Source of the DNA: UBA4781 sp963556045
GTDB lineage: Bacteria > Chloroflexota > Anaerolineae > Anaerolineales > Anaerolineaceae
Assembly: GCA_963556045.3 (NCBI GenBank)
Contig: CAUVYA020000002.1
Coordinates: 930,001 to 994,000 of the forward strand
Length of the DNA stretch: 64,000 nucleotides
Reading direction: 5' to 3'
Shown here: positions 53,948 through 62,780 of the stretch, one piece after another
Numbering within the stretch: the first letter of the stretch is position 1
Layout of the letters: each line of letters starts with the position of its first letter
Made by a program: the position numbers and the translations under genes
Notes under the pieces: generated by a model
Databases searched by the model: none
Seen by the model: the letters and a program-made list of their open reading frames with translations, nothing else
Told to the model about the DNA's origin: nothing

Positions 53948-54742
53948 ATGTATCAAAAATCATTTCTTCGAATCCTGCTAATTCTCATGATATTAACCCT
54001 GCCTGGAGCATGTCAGAGCAGCAGAGTGGTCATCCCTGTTTACCAGACTTCTACCTCCGTCATCACTCAAGTACCAAGTCTCACAGCAACCCGCACCCCT
54101 GCGCTCCATGTTTATAAAACCTCTTCACCCACAAAAGAACCTTTCTTTGAACAGCCAATAATTTTTTGTGGGGAGAACCTGCAATTGATGGGAACGCTTC
54201 AGAAAGGATACACTCTTACCCTCTTTAAAGCTAATGGTCTGGAATATTTCAGCGGCAGCACGTTTATTACCGGAAAACTGGTAGGGGAAGTACTGGCTTC
54301 CTCTGAGATCAAAGGCACCAATCTGCGCCTGCAAAATAATACCTTCAGCAAAACCATGCGCTGCTTTGTGGGTATTGACAGCCTGGATGGTTTTACTGGT
54401 ATTATGCTGCCACTTTCAACCCTGTTGAACGAACGGCGCTATACAGAGGAATTTGAAGGAAGTCTTTTGATCGAAAAAACGGAAGGCAGGGTTGGCATAG
54501 AATGGCTCACCTATCATGCGACATCCAGCAGCAAAAAGGATTGCATCCTGTACCGCATCATCACCAATCCTTACCCCTGCAATCAGGATTGCTCCTCCAT
54601 TGAAACGGAACCCGGCTGCGAATGTTTTTGTGCGAATTTTCTTTATTATGACGAAAACTGCATCCCCACGGAGATCAATCCGGACTGCATTTGTACCTGC
54701 CGGGATGAAGAGCTCGATTCTCCTCCAATCCTATCTGAATGA
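53948..54742 (+). CDS. cysteine-rich lipoprotein
   Basis: 264 residues. A lipoprotein signal ends in LPGACQS (C22). A Ser/Thr-rich spacer (about 23-60) is followed by a beta-rich domain. The C-terminal 60 residues are cysteine-rich and repeat a motif E-x-x-P-G/D-C-x-C-x-C: once as ETEPGCECFC and again as EINPDCICTC, with CNQDC and ENC in between. This looks like a small disulfide- or metal-rich module outside the cell. No Shine-Dalgarno is obvious before the ATG. I do not recognise the family. Confidence 0.7.
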   Translation: MYQKSFLRILLILMILTLPGACQSSRVVIPVYQTSTSVITQVPSLTATRTPALHVYKTSSPTKEPFFEQPIIFCGENLQLMGTLQKGYTLTLFKANGLEYFSGSTFITGKLVGEVLASSEIKGTNLRLQNNTFSKTMRCFVGIDSLDGFTGIMLPLSTLLNERRYTEEFEGSLLIEKTEGRVGIEWLTYHATSSSKKDCILYRIITNPYPCNQDCSSIETEPGCECFCANFLYYDENCIPTEINPDCICTCRDEELDSPPILSE

Positions 54743-54868
54743 CGAAGACCATATTGGGAGTTTTTCCATTTCTAAAATCACATAATGGTGGATAAAATAT
54801 TACCCGATCTCACCACAATTCGATTTCATTTTATTCTTCGTACCATAATTTTATTTCCAGATTGGGTC

Positions 54869-54896
54869 TTGAAATAATCCTTTTTTTTACTATAAT
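54869..54896 (+). promoter_or_regulatory. strong sigma-70 promoter of the PTS operon
   Basis: TTGAAA (54869-54874), 16-bp spacer and TATAAT (54891-54896). The expected start near 54903 falls inside the adjacent palindrome. Confidence 0.8.
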
Positions 54897-54910
54897 GTAA
54901 TTAATTACAT
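54895..54910. promoter_or_regulatory. 16-bp perfect palindrome, probable operator
   Basis: ATGTAATTAATTACAT reads the same on both strands and overlaps the end of the -10 box and the transcription start of the SorC-type regulator gene. A repressor bound here would block RNA polymerase; the obvious candidate is the protein encoded by the first gene. Symmetry and position are seen; binding is inferred. Confidence 0.65.
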
Positions 54911-54939
54911 AGTTTGTACTTTTGTTAACTGAAAATAAA

Positions 54940-55920
54940 ATGGTCATACATCAGAAATTAAAACCGCATACCAATATTGATGCCGAAGAGATGCACCTTC
55001 TTCTCCGCATTGCCAACCTGTATTATGAAAACAATCTGACACAGGATCAAATTGGCAAAAAACTGGGCTATTCCCGTGTTTCCATTCATCGTTTTCTGGA
55101 TCGAGCAGTAAAACTGGGTTTGGTTCAATTCATGATCCACGATCCTGGAAATAATTACATCAATCTAGAAAACCAGCTGATCATCAAGTTCAATTTGCGC
55201 GATGTGGTCGTGGTTCCAGACCCATACGAGAAAGTCTCCTTATATACACAATTGGGTCGTGGAGCCGCAACATGGTTGGAGAAAAAAATACAACCGGGTA
55301 TTCGTATTGGATTAGGACTGAGCCGAACCATTTCTCACATCCCACAAGAATTTCACCCCCGCACCAAGACGGAATGTTTTTTCACCGAGGTTGTTGGCAG
55401 CGCTTCAGATCATTCCGAAGGTGTGGCGAAATACAACGTTACCGCTAATCTGGCTGAGATCGCCGGAGGCGTTCCCGAAATCTTCTACTCCCCCAATTAT
55501 GTTTCCGACGAGAATCTATACGATATGCTTATGCGTGAATCCACCATCATCAACTCGATCAAAAGAGCCAAAAAATGCGACATTGTCCTGCAGAGCATCG
55601 GCACGGTAGATGAAAATGCCATTCTCTTTACAGAAGGGCATATTTCAGAAAACGAACTGAACAGATTGAAGGATAAAAAAGTGATCGGAGACATTCTGGG
55701 TCATTATTTCAATTCAAACGGCGAAATCGAACCAACTTTCATGGATCATCGTGTTATTGGGATCGACCCGGAAGAACTGAAAAAGATCGATTGGAGTGTC
55801 GTAATTGCCGGAGGAGAGGATAAGAAAGATCCTATTCGCGCAATTCTGAAGAACTCCTTCTTCAATGTATTGATCACCAATCACTCCGTCGCTGAATTTT
55901 TGCTTCATGAAGGTGAATAA
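54940..55920 (+). CDS. SorC/DeoR-type sugar-binding transcriptional regulator
   Basis: About 326 residues. N-terminal HTH (about 10-65): LLLRIANLYYENNLTQDQIG and LGYSRVSIHRFLDRAVKLG, typical of SorC-family regulators. The C-terminal ~260 residues form a sugar-phosphate-binding domain with IGLGLSRTI, CFFTEVVGSA and CDIVLQSIGT, the family's effector region. Such proteins control sugar operons and respond to phosphorylated intermediates, often acting as repressors or activators of their own promoter. A TTG lies six codons upstream (54922), but the ATG at 54940 is more likely. It is the first gene of the PTS operon and sits behind the palindromic operator. Confidence 0.92.
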   Translation: MVIHQKLKPHTNIDAEEMHLLLRIANLYYENNLTQDQIGKKLGYSRVSIHRFLDRAVKLGLVQFMIHDPGNNYINLENQLIIKFNLRDVVVVPDPYEKVSLYTQLGRGAATWLEKKIQPGIRIGLGLSRTISHIPQEFHPRTKTECFFTEVVGSASDHSEGVAKYNVTANLAEIAGGVPEIFYSPNYVSDENLYDMLMRESTIINSIKRAKKCDIVLQSIGTVDENAILFTEGHISENELNRLKDKKVIGDILGHYFNSNGEIEPTFMDHRVIGIDPEELKKIDWSVVIAGGEDKKDPIRAILKNSFFNVLITNHSVAEFLLHEGE

Positions 55921-56370
55921 ATGTTACTTGATTATCTCGATCCTGAATTGATCCGTTTCCAAGTGACCGCTCAAGACTGGCAGCATGCGGTTCAAAAAGG
56001 TGGCGGACTGCTGGTCAAACAGGGTATCTGTACCCAGGCATATGTGGACGCCTGTATCAACGCAGTCACAACACTAGGTCCTTACATGGTACTCAGTCCC
56101 GGGATCGCACTCGCACATTCACGACCAGAGGATGGCGCTCTCCAGGTCGGGATGAGTATCATTACGCTGAATCCACCTGTCAATTTCGGCAGCAAAGCCA
56201 ACGATCCGGTGAGATTATTGATCACCTTTTGCGGCATAGATCACGAAAGCCACATTGGAATGCTGCAAGAACTTGCGGTCTTTTTAATGGATGACAGCAA
56301 CCAGCAATTTTTGTTGAATGTGACAACGGTTGAGGAATTAACAGTCTATCTCCGAAATTTGAAAGGATGA
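55921..56370 (+). CDS. PTS EIIA component (fructose/mannitol or ascorbate type)
   Basis: 149 residues, a normal EIIA length. The phosphorylated histidine is H66 in GIALAHSRPEDG, flanked by LSPG and FCGIDHESH, which match the EIIA-2 (UlaC/MtlA/FruA) fold. It receives phosphate from HPr and passes it to the EIIB encoded next. It starts directly after the regulator stop, with GAAGGTG as ribosome site. HPr and EI genes are not in the window. Confidence 0.92.
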   Translation: MLLDYLDPELIRFQVTAQDWQHAVQKGGGLLVKQGICTQAYVDACINAVTTLGPYMVLSPGIALAHSRPEDGALQVGMSIITLNPPVNFGSKANDPVRLLITFCGIDHESHIGMLQELAVFLMDDSNQQFLLNVTTVEELTVYLRNLKG

Positions 56371-56379
56371 TCTGGAGCG

Positions 56380-56673
56380 ATGAAAAAAATCAAAATCATG
56401 ATGGTGTGTGGATTCGGGCTCGGCAGTTCGCTGGTTCTTAAAATGACCCTGGATAAAGTATTAAAGCAGCATGGTATTTCTGCAGAGACCTTCTGCTCTG
56501 ATGAAGCCACTTCGCGCGGGGAATTTTTTGATATGGTCTTCACATCCGAGGAAATGAAACATCTTTTTGAGGGTTCCCCTAAACCGGTCATCGTGATCAG
56601 GAATTTTCTGAGTGCGGAGGAAGTAGAAACGAAAGGTTTGGAAATCATAAAAAGTCTGATACAAGAGGATTAA
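56380..56673 (+). CDS. PTS EIIB component (lactose/cellobiose-ascorbate type)
   Basis: 97 residues. The active cysteine is C10 in MVCGFGLGSSLVLKM, the loop of UlaB/GatB-like EIIB proteins. It takes phosphate from EIIA and gives it to the incoming sugar at the EIIC channel. It lies 9 bp behind the EIIA gene and 5 bp before the glycosidase gene. Very short, but intact. Confidence 0.93.
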   Translation: MKKIKIMMVCGFGLGSSLVLKMTLDKVLKQHGISAETFCSDEATSRGEFFDMVFTSEEMKHLFEGSPKPVIVIRNFLSAEEVETKGLEIIKSLIQED

Positions 56674-56678
56674 AAGGA

Positions 56679-58838
56679 ATGGGTTACCAAGATCGATTCT
56701 GGTATGGTTCTTCATATTCTCCGCTCGTTTTCCCTGAAAGTGCGTGGGATCACGATCTGTCACAAATGGCAGAAGCGGGAATGAACATCATCCGGCTCGG
56801 TGACGTACATGGATCATGGGATTGTATAGAACCGCGAGAGGGAATTTTCCAGCTCGACATTCTGGAAAGATTCTATCAAAAAGCAGCCGACTGGGGTCAA
56901 TCTATCATGATCAGCACAGGCAGCGCGTCTCCACCCCTGTGGCTGGCATTGAAATACCCTGATCTAGCGATCCTATCGAATAATCATGTGCGTTATCCGT
57001 TGGGATCCTCTTATGGCTGGGCATGTATTCATCATCCGGGTTACCAGGAAGCCCTGCAGAACTACCTTACAGCACTGGTGAACTTTACCCAAACACAGAC
57101 CAATCATTTCGGCTGGCAGATCAGCAATGAGATCGGATTTCCCTTCCTACCATCTCGCGGAAGCAGTGAATTGGATATCTTCTGCTACTGCGATCACTGC
57201 CAAGCAGCATTTCGCACCTGGGTAAAAGAGAAGTATACATCGTTGGATATGCTGAATGATGCCTGGGCATGGGGAACAAGCTATCTCATTCATAATAGCT
57301 GGGAAGATGTGTTCCCCCCACAGGGATTACCGAGCGGCTGGGCGAGCGTCACCAAATGGATCGACTGGCGGTTATTCTGGCAGGAAGCTTTTGCAAAATT
57401 TGCCGGATGGCAGCATCAGTTCTTGAAAAGCATGGATGCCGACCATCCAACATCGGTTAACACCTTTAACTTCAAGGGATTTGATCGTTTTGGCACCCTG
57501 ATGGGTTTGGATCAATGGCAGATTGCCGACCAAGTGGATCATATTGGCTATGACCTGTATCCGGGCAGTGGAAATAAACTGTCTTCCAGACCCGAGCATA
57601 ACTCCATTTTCCTTGATCACGGCAGGAGTGTAGCGCAGGCTTCCCATTCAACATTCTGGCTGCATGAGATCGAATCCGGTCCCATTGGGGGATGGGTAAT
57701 GGGTCCTGACCATAACACCAATGAACTTGATATTCTCCGTAATGGCTTTGAAGCGATCGGGCATGATGTGAAATTGATGATGTATATGCCCTGGCGGGAA
57801 TGGGATTACCAGCCTCTGCATTGGGGCGCACTGGTAGATCTGGATGGAAATGAAACACCTCGTTTATCGGCTGCAGCCACTCTGGGAAAATTCATTGATG
57901 ATTATGAAGATATTCTGCTTACTTCTCATCCCCTGCCGGCTGAAATAGCAATTGTAGAATCCAAATCGAATGCCATATTTTTCAAAGGCATTGGTCAGGA
58001 AGAATATGTTTTCAATGCACAGCGCGGCGCTTACAGCGCGTTCTGGGATCTTGGGTACAACATTGACTTTCTAACTACGGACTTGTTGGGGCAGGGGATC
58101 GAGAAATATAAAGTCATCCTGCTGCCCATGCTGAGCTTGCTGGATGACGAGAGCGCGCAATTCTTGAACAACTACGTTCGTCAAGGTGGAACGCTGATCG
58201 GATTTGCGCGCTGCGCAGCGCTAACCGAGAAAGGCTGGTACAACCACACAGTGCCAGCGGAACCTTTAAAAGAAGTATTCGGTTTTAAATCCGTTGAACC
58301 AGATGTGCTGCGGCAAAGAAATATCATCTACAAAGATCAAGTGTATGAGGGTCTTTGGAACAGGGATATCCTCACTCCGAAACAGGATACGGAAATATTA
58401 GCATCTTTCGATGACCATTTACCTGCCGTGACAAGCCATCCCTACTATGCAGGTAAAGGTGTCTATCTAGCTACACACAGTGAAGCGGCGTATGTTTTAT
58501 CGCACGATGAACTGCTCCCCAAGATCATTGATGATCTGGATCTACCTGATCCCACCATATCTCTTTTTTACCATCAGAAAACAAGCAGAGATATTGACGC
58601 TCATATTCTGCATAATTCAGAAGGCGCCATGATCATCTTCACAAATTATCGGAATAATCCCGAAAAAGTTGATGTTCGCATCAATATTCCCGCCATTGAC
58701 ACACAAGAGATCTATCAAATTTTTCCAACAAAAGAAAAATTGTCCGTGACCTCAAGCTTTACTGGTATTGAATTCCAACTAACATTTTTAGAAGAGGAGG
58801 TGAAAGCAATTCAATTCTTTTTTGCAGATCGTCAATAA
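56679..58838 (+). CDS. GH42-type beta-galactosidase-like glycosidase
   Basis: 719 residues. Family features: YGSSYSPLVFPESAW and the barrel opening, acid/base E151 in WQISNEIGF, zinc-site cysteines C169, C171 and C174 in FCYCDHC, and the probable nucleophile E330 in LHEIESGPIGGW. GH42 enzymes cleave beta-galactosides, beta-arabinosides or related plant glycosides. No signal peptide, so it acts inside the cell. Placing a glycosidase between the PTS EIIB and EIIC genes suggests it hydrolyses the imported sugar or its phosphate. The GH42 motifs are somewhat divergent, so the substrate may be unusual. Confidence 0.85.
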   Translation: MGYQDRFWYGSSYSPLVFPESAWDHDLSQMAEAGMNIIRLGDVHGSWDCIEPREGIFQLDILERFYQKAADWGQSIMISTGSASPPLWLALKYPDLAILSNNHVRYPLGSSYGWACIHHPGYQEALQNYLTALVNFTQTQTNHFGWQISNEIGFPFLPSRGSSELDIFCYCDHCQAAFRTWVKEKYTSLDMLNDAWAWGTSYLIHNSWEDVFPPQGLPSGWASVTKWIDWRLFWQEAFAKFAGWQHQFLKSMDADHPTSVNTFNFKGFDRFGTLMGLDQWQIADQVDHIGYDLYPGSGNKLSSRPEHNSIFLDHGRSVAQASHSTFWLHEIESGPIGGWVMGPDHNTNELDILRNGFEAIGHDVKLMMYMPWREWDYQPLHWGALVDLDGNETPRLSAAATLGKFIDDYEDILLTSHPLPAEIAIVESKSNAIFFKGIGQEEYVFNAQRGAYSAFWDLGYNIDFLTTDLLGQGIEKYKVILLPMLSLLDDESAQFLNNYVRQGGTLIGFARCAALTEKGWYNHTVPAEPLKEVFGFKSVEPDVLRQRNIIYKDQVYEGLWNRDILTPKQDTEILASFDDHLPAVTSHPYYAGKGVYLATHSEAAYVLSHDELLPKIIDDLDLPDPTISLFYHQKTSRDIDAHILHNSEGAMIIFTNYRNNPEKVDVRINIPAIDTQEIYQIFPTKEKLSVTSSFTGIEFQLTFLEEEVKAIQFFFADRQ

Positions 58839-58867
58839 TAATCGTATTAAATAAAGGAGTTTATAAA

Positions 58868-60148
58868 ATGGATCTTAATATCATCTTTAGTATCGTTCCC
58901 CGTCTTCTCCCTACTTTCATTTTAGGTTTGGTAGCTCTTTTGGGTCTGGTGCTGCAGAAAAAAACCTTCAGTGAAATCATCACCGGAACAGTAAAAACCA
59001 TGGCAGGTGTGGTCATTCTGTTTTCAGCAGTTGATCTGATCGGAACCGCCATCGCCCCCATCTCGGAGATGTTCGGTCAAATCTATCAATTTGAAGGTGC
59101 GAACGCCGCAGCTGATTGGACCGCATTCCTGGCAACCTTTGGTTTGGAAGTTGTGTTGGTCATGGTTTTTGGTTTCCTCGTGAACCTGCTGCTTGCCAGA
59201 ATCACCAAATGGAAGTACGTATTCCTCACCGGTCACATCCTATTCTGGAATGCTTTTATGGTGACCGCAGCATTAGCTGATGGTGGAAAACTCTCCGGGA
59301 TTCCGTTGATCGTGGTTGGCTCGATCGTTCTGGGTATTATCATAACAGTTCTACCCGCTTTGATCTCACCCTTCGTATTCAAACTGACCGGAACCAAAGA
59401 TTTCACCATCGGTCACACCACCACCATTATCTCTGTGATCGGCGCCTATCTTGGCAAATGGTTTGGGGATCCCAAGAAAAGCACTGAGGATTCAAAGATT
59501 TCTGACCAGTGGTCTTTCATGAAATCCATGACTGTTTCAACCTCTCTGGTGATTTTCCTTCTTTTCGTCGTTTTAGGATTTGTCGCCGGCTGGGATTGGA
59601 CAGTTGCAACATACGGCGCAGGCAGTGGATTGGTGGCTGTGTTCTCACTCTTCTACAAAGCCATTTTATTTGGAGCCAGCCTGACCGTTCTGTTGACCGG
59701 TGTTCGTATGATGCTGGCAGAGATCACCCCTGCCTTCAAGGGTCTGGCTGACAAACTGGTTCCCAATGCCATTCCCGCTCTCGACTGCCCCATGATCTTC
59801 CCCTATGGACAGAACGCACTGACAATTGGCTTCCCCATCGCAGTGATCAGTTCAATGGTCGCGCTGGTAATTTTCGGCGTAGCCGGATACCCCTATATGC
59901 TGCTTCCAACAATCGTCGCAGCTTTCTTTGATGTTGGTCCCGCATGCATAATCGCCAATTCTACCGGCGGGCGTCGTGGTGTCATCATCACAGCCATTGT
60001 TGGCGGTTTCCTGATGATCGGTTTCCAGGCAGCCGCACTACCATTCGTGATGAACAGCGCTGCAGGGTTCGTAAACCTGTACGGTGGCAACGACTTTGGT
60101 TTGATCGCCGTGATCGTCGGTGGTATCACAAAGTTATTCGGTCTGTAA
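58868..60148 (+). CDS. ulaA: PTS EIIC component, UlaA/SgaT family
   Basis: 426 residues with about ten membrane helices. Characteristic segments: the C-terminal stretch MIFPYGQNALTIGFP, GHILFWNAFMVTAAL and IIANSTGGRRG. UlaA is the ascorbate-specific EIIC, but homologues move other sugars. AAGGAG lies 9 nt before the ATG. Together with the EIIA and EIIB genes it completes a PTS permease, with a glycosidase gene inserted between EIIB and EIIC. The substrate may be ascorbate-like, but the epimerase and kinase downstream do not match the ascorbate pathway, so another sugar is more likely. Confidence 0.92.
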   Translation: MDLNIIFSIVPRLLPTFILGLVALLGLVLQKKTFSEIITGTVKTMAGVVILFSAVDLIGTAIAPISEMFGQIYQFEGANAAADWTAFLATFGLEVVLVMVFGFLVNLLLARITKWKYVFLTGHILFWNAFMVTAALADGGKLSGIPLIVVGSIVLGIIITVLPALISPFVFKLTGTKDFTIGHTTTIISVIGAYLGKWFGDPKKSTEDSKISDQWSFMKSMTVSTSLVIFLLFVVLGFVAGWDWTVATYGAGSGLVAVFSLFYKAILFGASLTVLLTGVRMMLAEITPAFKGLADKLVPNAIPALDCPMIFPYGQNALTIGFPIAVISSMVALVIFGVAGYPYMLLPTIVAAFFDVGPACIIANSTGGRRGVIITAIVGGFLMIGFQAAALPFVMNSAAGFVNLYGGNDFGLIAVIVGGITKLFGL

Positions 60149-60164
60149 GATTTCTTAACGAACG

Positions 60165-60248
60165 CCATCTCTCTCTTATAAAAAAGAGAGAGATGGGTTA
60201 TTGATACTCTTTACTATCCGAAACCTATCGCTAACGATAGTAAAGAGT
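60165..60248 (+). promoter_or_regulatory. tandem mRNA hairpins between PTS EIIC and epimerase genes
   Basis: First hairpin: CCATCTCTCTCTT (60165-60177) with AAGAGAGAGATGG (60184-60196), 13 bp, loop ATAAAA. Second: ACTCTTTACTATC (60206-60218) with GATAGTAAAGAGT (60236-60248), 13 bp. The loop of the second contains CTATCG (60225-60230), which can instead pair with CGATAG (60235-60240), so two structures compete. They may protect the 3' end of the upstream message, tune downstream expression, or act as an attenuator. No T-run follows either one. Confidence 0.6.
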
Positions 60249-60275
60249 CTTAATAATAATACACGAAGGAGAATT

Positions 60276-61127
60276 ATGCTGCCGGTCGGTATACATCTTT
60301 CATTCTGGCAAACAAAATGGAGCGACGATTTGATCCCCATGATCAAACTCGCAAAAGAAGCAGGGTTTGACGTTTGTGAATTTCCACTTGTGCAGGTAGA
60401 ACAGTTGCCTCTGGAACAACTGCGAAATGCACTGGTAGAAAACCAGATGCTTGCATCCTGCTGCGTAGGATTAGATCAATCACAGGATATCACCTCCCCC
60501 AATGACAGCGTACGAGAACATGGCATTCAATTTCTACGGAAGTGTCTGGAGGCTGCTCACTTTTTAGAAAGCCCGGTACTGGCAGGAGTGACCTATGCTC
60601 CATGGGGTTTTTTCCCTTCAGACAATTTGCTTGAAAGAAGAAAAAAATCAGCGGCGTCCTTGAAAGAGGTTGCCCATATCGCACAGGATAATGGCGTAAC
60701 ACTGTGTCTGGAGCTCATCAACCGCTTTGAAGGATATCTTCTTAATACCGTCGATCAAGGTCTTGAATTCCTGGCAGAGATTGACAGCCCGGCAATAAAG
60801 CTCCATCTGGATACTTTCCACATGAACATCGAGGAGGATCATATTGCCAATGCTATTCGAAAAGCGGGGGACAAGATCGGTCATATACACTGTGTGGATA
60901 ATAATCGTAAAGCGCCCGGTAAAGGTCATATTCAATGGGATCCAATTTTTAAAGCGATCAATGAAATCTATTATGAGGGCTATATCGTTGCCGAGGTTTT
61001 TGTGAATCCCGAAGGCGAAGTGGGGCGCGGATTATCCATCTGGCGATCACTGGCGCCTGAGCTGATGGAAACCGCCAAAGAAACAGCTTCATTCTTAAAA
61101 AAAGGGCTGCTAGATGTTCACCATTAA
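60276..61127 (+). CDS. D-tagatose/D-psicose 3-epimerase-like enzyme
   Basis: 283 residues. AP-endonuclease-2/xylose-isomerase-like TIM barrel with metal ligands E146 in CLELINRF, D179 in LHLDTFHMN, H203/H205 in IGHIHCVD and E240 in VAEVFVNP; DTFHMNIEE and GKGHIQWD are close to the ketose-3-epimerase pattern. Such enzymes convert ketoses at C3 (for example tagatose-sorbose, psicose-fructose, or L-ribulose-L-xylulose). The start ATG at 60276 follows GAAGGAG; a longer frame exists. It overlaps the kinase gene by 14 bp, so the two proteins are coupled. Confidence 0.85.
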   Translation: MLPVGIHLSFWQTKWSDDLIPMIKLAKEAGFDVCEFPLVQVEQLPLEQLRNALVENQMLASCCVGLDQSQDITSPNDSVREHGIQFLRKCLEAAHFLESPVLAGVTYAPWGFFPSDNLLERRKKSAASLKEVAHIAQDNGVTLCLELINRFEGYLLNTVDQGLEFLAEIDSPAIKLHLDTFHMNIEEDHIANAIRKAGDKIGHIHCVDNNRKAPGKGHIQWDPIFKAINEIYYEGYIVAEVFVNPEGEVGRGLSIWRSLAPELMETAKETASFLKKGLLDVHH

Positions 61128-62760
61128 ACAGGGCAAGAATTTCTTCCTCATCCTGAAACAGGTTTTTGATCAGCAGTGTCTCGCATTGAATCAGCTTGAT
61201 GCAGTGATCGGGGATGGCGACCATGGCACTACCATGCAGCGGGGGGTCAACGAAATCTTCCACGCCATATACAAAACAGACTGCCGGGACTTTGCCGAAC
61301 TATTCGATCGCGCAGCAATAGCCTTCGCAGAAGGCAGTGGTGGAGCAATCGGCCCCATTCTTTCAACCTTTTTTGCCGAAGGTGGCGCTTTGTTTAGAGG
61401 AAAAACCGCTCTTTCTACACAAGACCTTGCTGCACTGTTCAAAAACGGAGCAGAAGCCATTATGCAGGTGGGCGGCGCCTCACCCGGTGAAAAAACCATC
61501 CTGGATGCGATATTGCCGGGGTATGAAAACCTAGCTGCGCATGTGAATGAAACTCCTGCGGACATTCTGGAAGAAACCTGGCAAGTCACGAAAAATGCTG
61601 CGGAAGGCACGAAAAGCATGCTGGCGAAACAGGGTCGCGCCCGTTTTTTAAAGGAAAATTCGATCAACTACCAGGACGCTGGGGCAACATCCTTTGCCTG
61701 GATCGTATACGCACTCTGGAAAGCAGCTACTGGGGAATCTCCTGATCCTGTGAGAAATGAATTCCCCCAGCAGTATTTGCAGTCTCACGCGAAATTCATC
61801 AACTCCCCGGAAGATATGGTCAGGCAGGATAATCGCGGGCTGGCTCTTGCCTACCCTAATCTGGTGAAATGCAGCGATGATGGCGTGCTTATCCGTGCAA
61901 GATCGAAAGAAAGAGGAAAAACGGGCATCGCCATCGGACACGGCGGGGGTCACACCCCTTCGATGGGCGGATTCGTCGGACCCGGCTTGCTGGATACGGA
62001 TGTGTACGGTCCGATTTATACCTGCGCAGCCGGCGTCAATATTTTCAAAGCCGTTCAACATGCCGACCGCGGGTCAGGCGTGGTTCTGCTGGTTTCCAAC
62101 CACAGCGGCGACGTTCTCAATGCCCGCCTGGCAGCCCGAAGAGCCGAACAGGCAGGCATTCCGTTTGAAATGGTGCTATGCAGTGATGATGTCGCAACTG
62201 CACCGCGCTCACAGATCCTTGAGAGACGCGGGCTGGGGGGACTGTTGTTCGCCCTCAAGATCGGTGGAGCGGCAGCCGAACGCGGAGATGACCTGCATTC
62301 AGTGGCTTCCCTGATGAGAGCGACCAATGAACGCACCGCTTCCTTATCGGTGGCGCTCAATCCCTCTTCCGAAACCGAACCAGATCATCTGGAGATCGGG
62401 ACCGGTGTACACGGAGAAGCGGGCGTGTACAGCGGCACCTTGAAGAGTGCGGATGATGTCGTCAAGTTAGTGATGGAAAAGCTGATCAAGGATCTGGAGA
62501 ACTTCTCGGAAAGAAGATACCTGATCTTTCTCAACGGCTCAGGGGGAACCTCCTTAATGGAACTGCATATCCTGTTTCAGAAAGCCTATGACCTGCTGAT
62601 GCAATACGGTATCCAGCCAGCCGGATCGGTAGTGGGTTCTTTTTTCACCACCGCCGATACCAAAGGCTTTTCCATCTCCTTATGTGTTTTAACAGATGAA
62701 ATGGAAATGTTATGGAATGAACCGGCTGGCGGACCATGTTTCCACTGGCCTTATGAATAG
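61114..62760 (+). CDS. DhaL-DhaK fused ketose kinase (domains in reversed order)
   Basis: 548 residues. Residues 1-205 form a DhaL-type nucleotide domain with IGDGDHGTTM (D34, D36) and GSGGAIGPILSTFF. Residues about 225-548 form a DhaK-type substrate domain with GIAIGHGGGHTPSMGGF, VLLVSNHSGDVLNA and the substrate-binding histidine H433 in GTGVHGEAGV. In ordinary fused dihydroxyacetone kinases DhaK comes first. Members phosphorylate dihydroxyacetone, erythrulose or similar small ketoses with ATP. The ATG overlaps the end of the epimerase gene, so the pair is coupled and may act in sequence on a ketose. Confidence 0.9.
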   Translation: MFTIKQGKNFFLILKQVFDQQCLALNQLDAVIGDGDHGTTMQRGVNEIFHAIYKTDCRDFAELFDRAAIAFAEGSGGAIGPILSTFFAEGGALFRGKTALSTQDLAALFKNGAEAIMQVGGASPGEKTILDAILPGYENLAAHVNETPADILEETWQVTKNAAEGTKSMLAKQGRARFLKENSINYQDAGATSFAWIVYALWKAATGESPDPVRNEFPQQYLQSHAKFINSPEDMVRQDNRGLALAYPNLVKCSDDGVLIRARSKERGKTGIAIGHGGGHTPSMGGFVGPGLLDTDVYGPIYTCAAGVNIFKAVQHADRGSGVVLLVSNHSGDVLNARLAARRAEQAGIPFEMVLCSDDVATAPRSQILERRGLGGLLFALKIGGAAAERGDDLHSVASLMRATNERTASLSVALNPSSETEPDHLEIGTGVHGEAGVYSGTLKSADDVVKLVMEKLIKDLENFSERRYLIFLNGSGGTSLMELHILFQKAYDLLMQYGIQPAGSVVGSFFTTADTKGFSISLCVLTDEMEMLWNEPAGGPCFHWPYE

Positions 62761-62780
62761 ATGATCCTGGAGAAATGAAG

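Noticed and set aside
58868..60148. Reading the PTS operon as an ascorbate operon
   Set aside because: EIIC is of the UlaA family, but the characteristic ascorbate enzymes (lactonase, decarboxylase, 4-epimerase) are not present in the visible genes.
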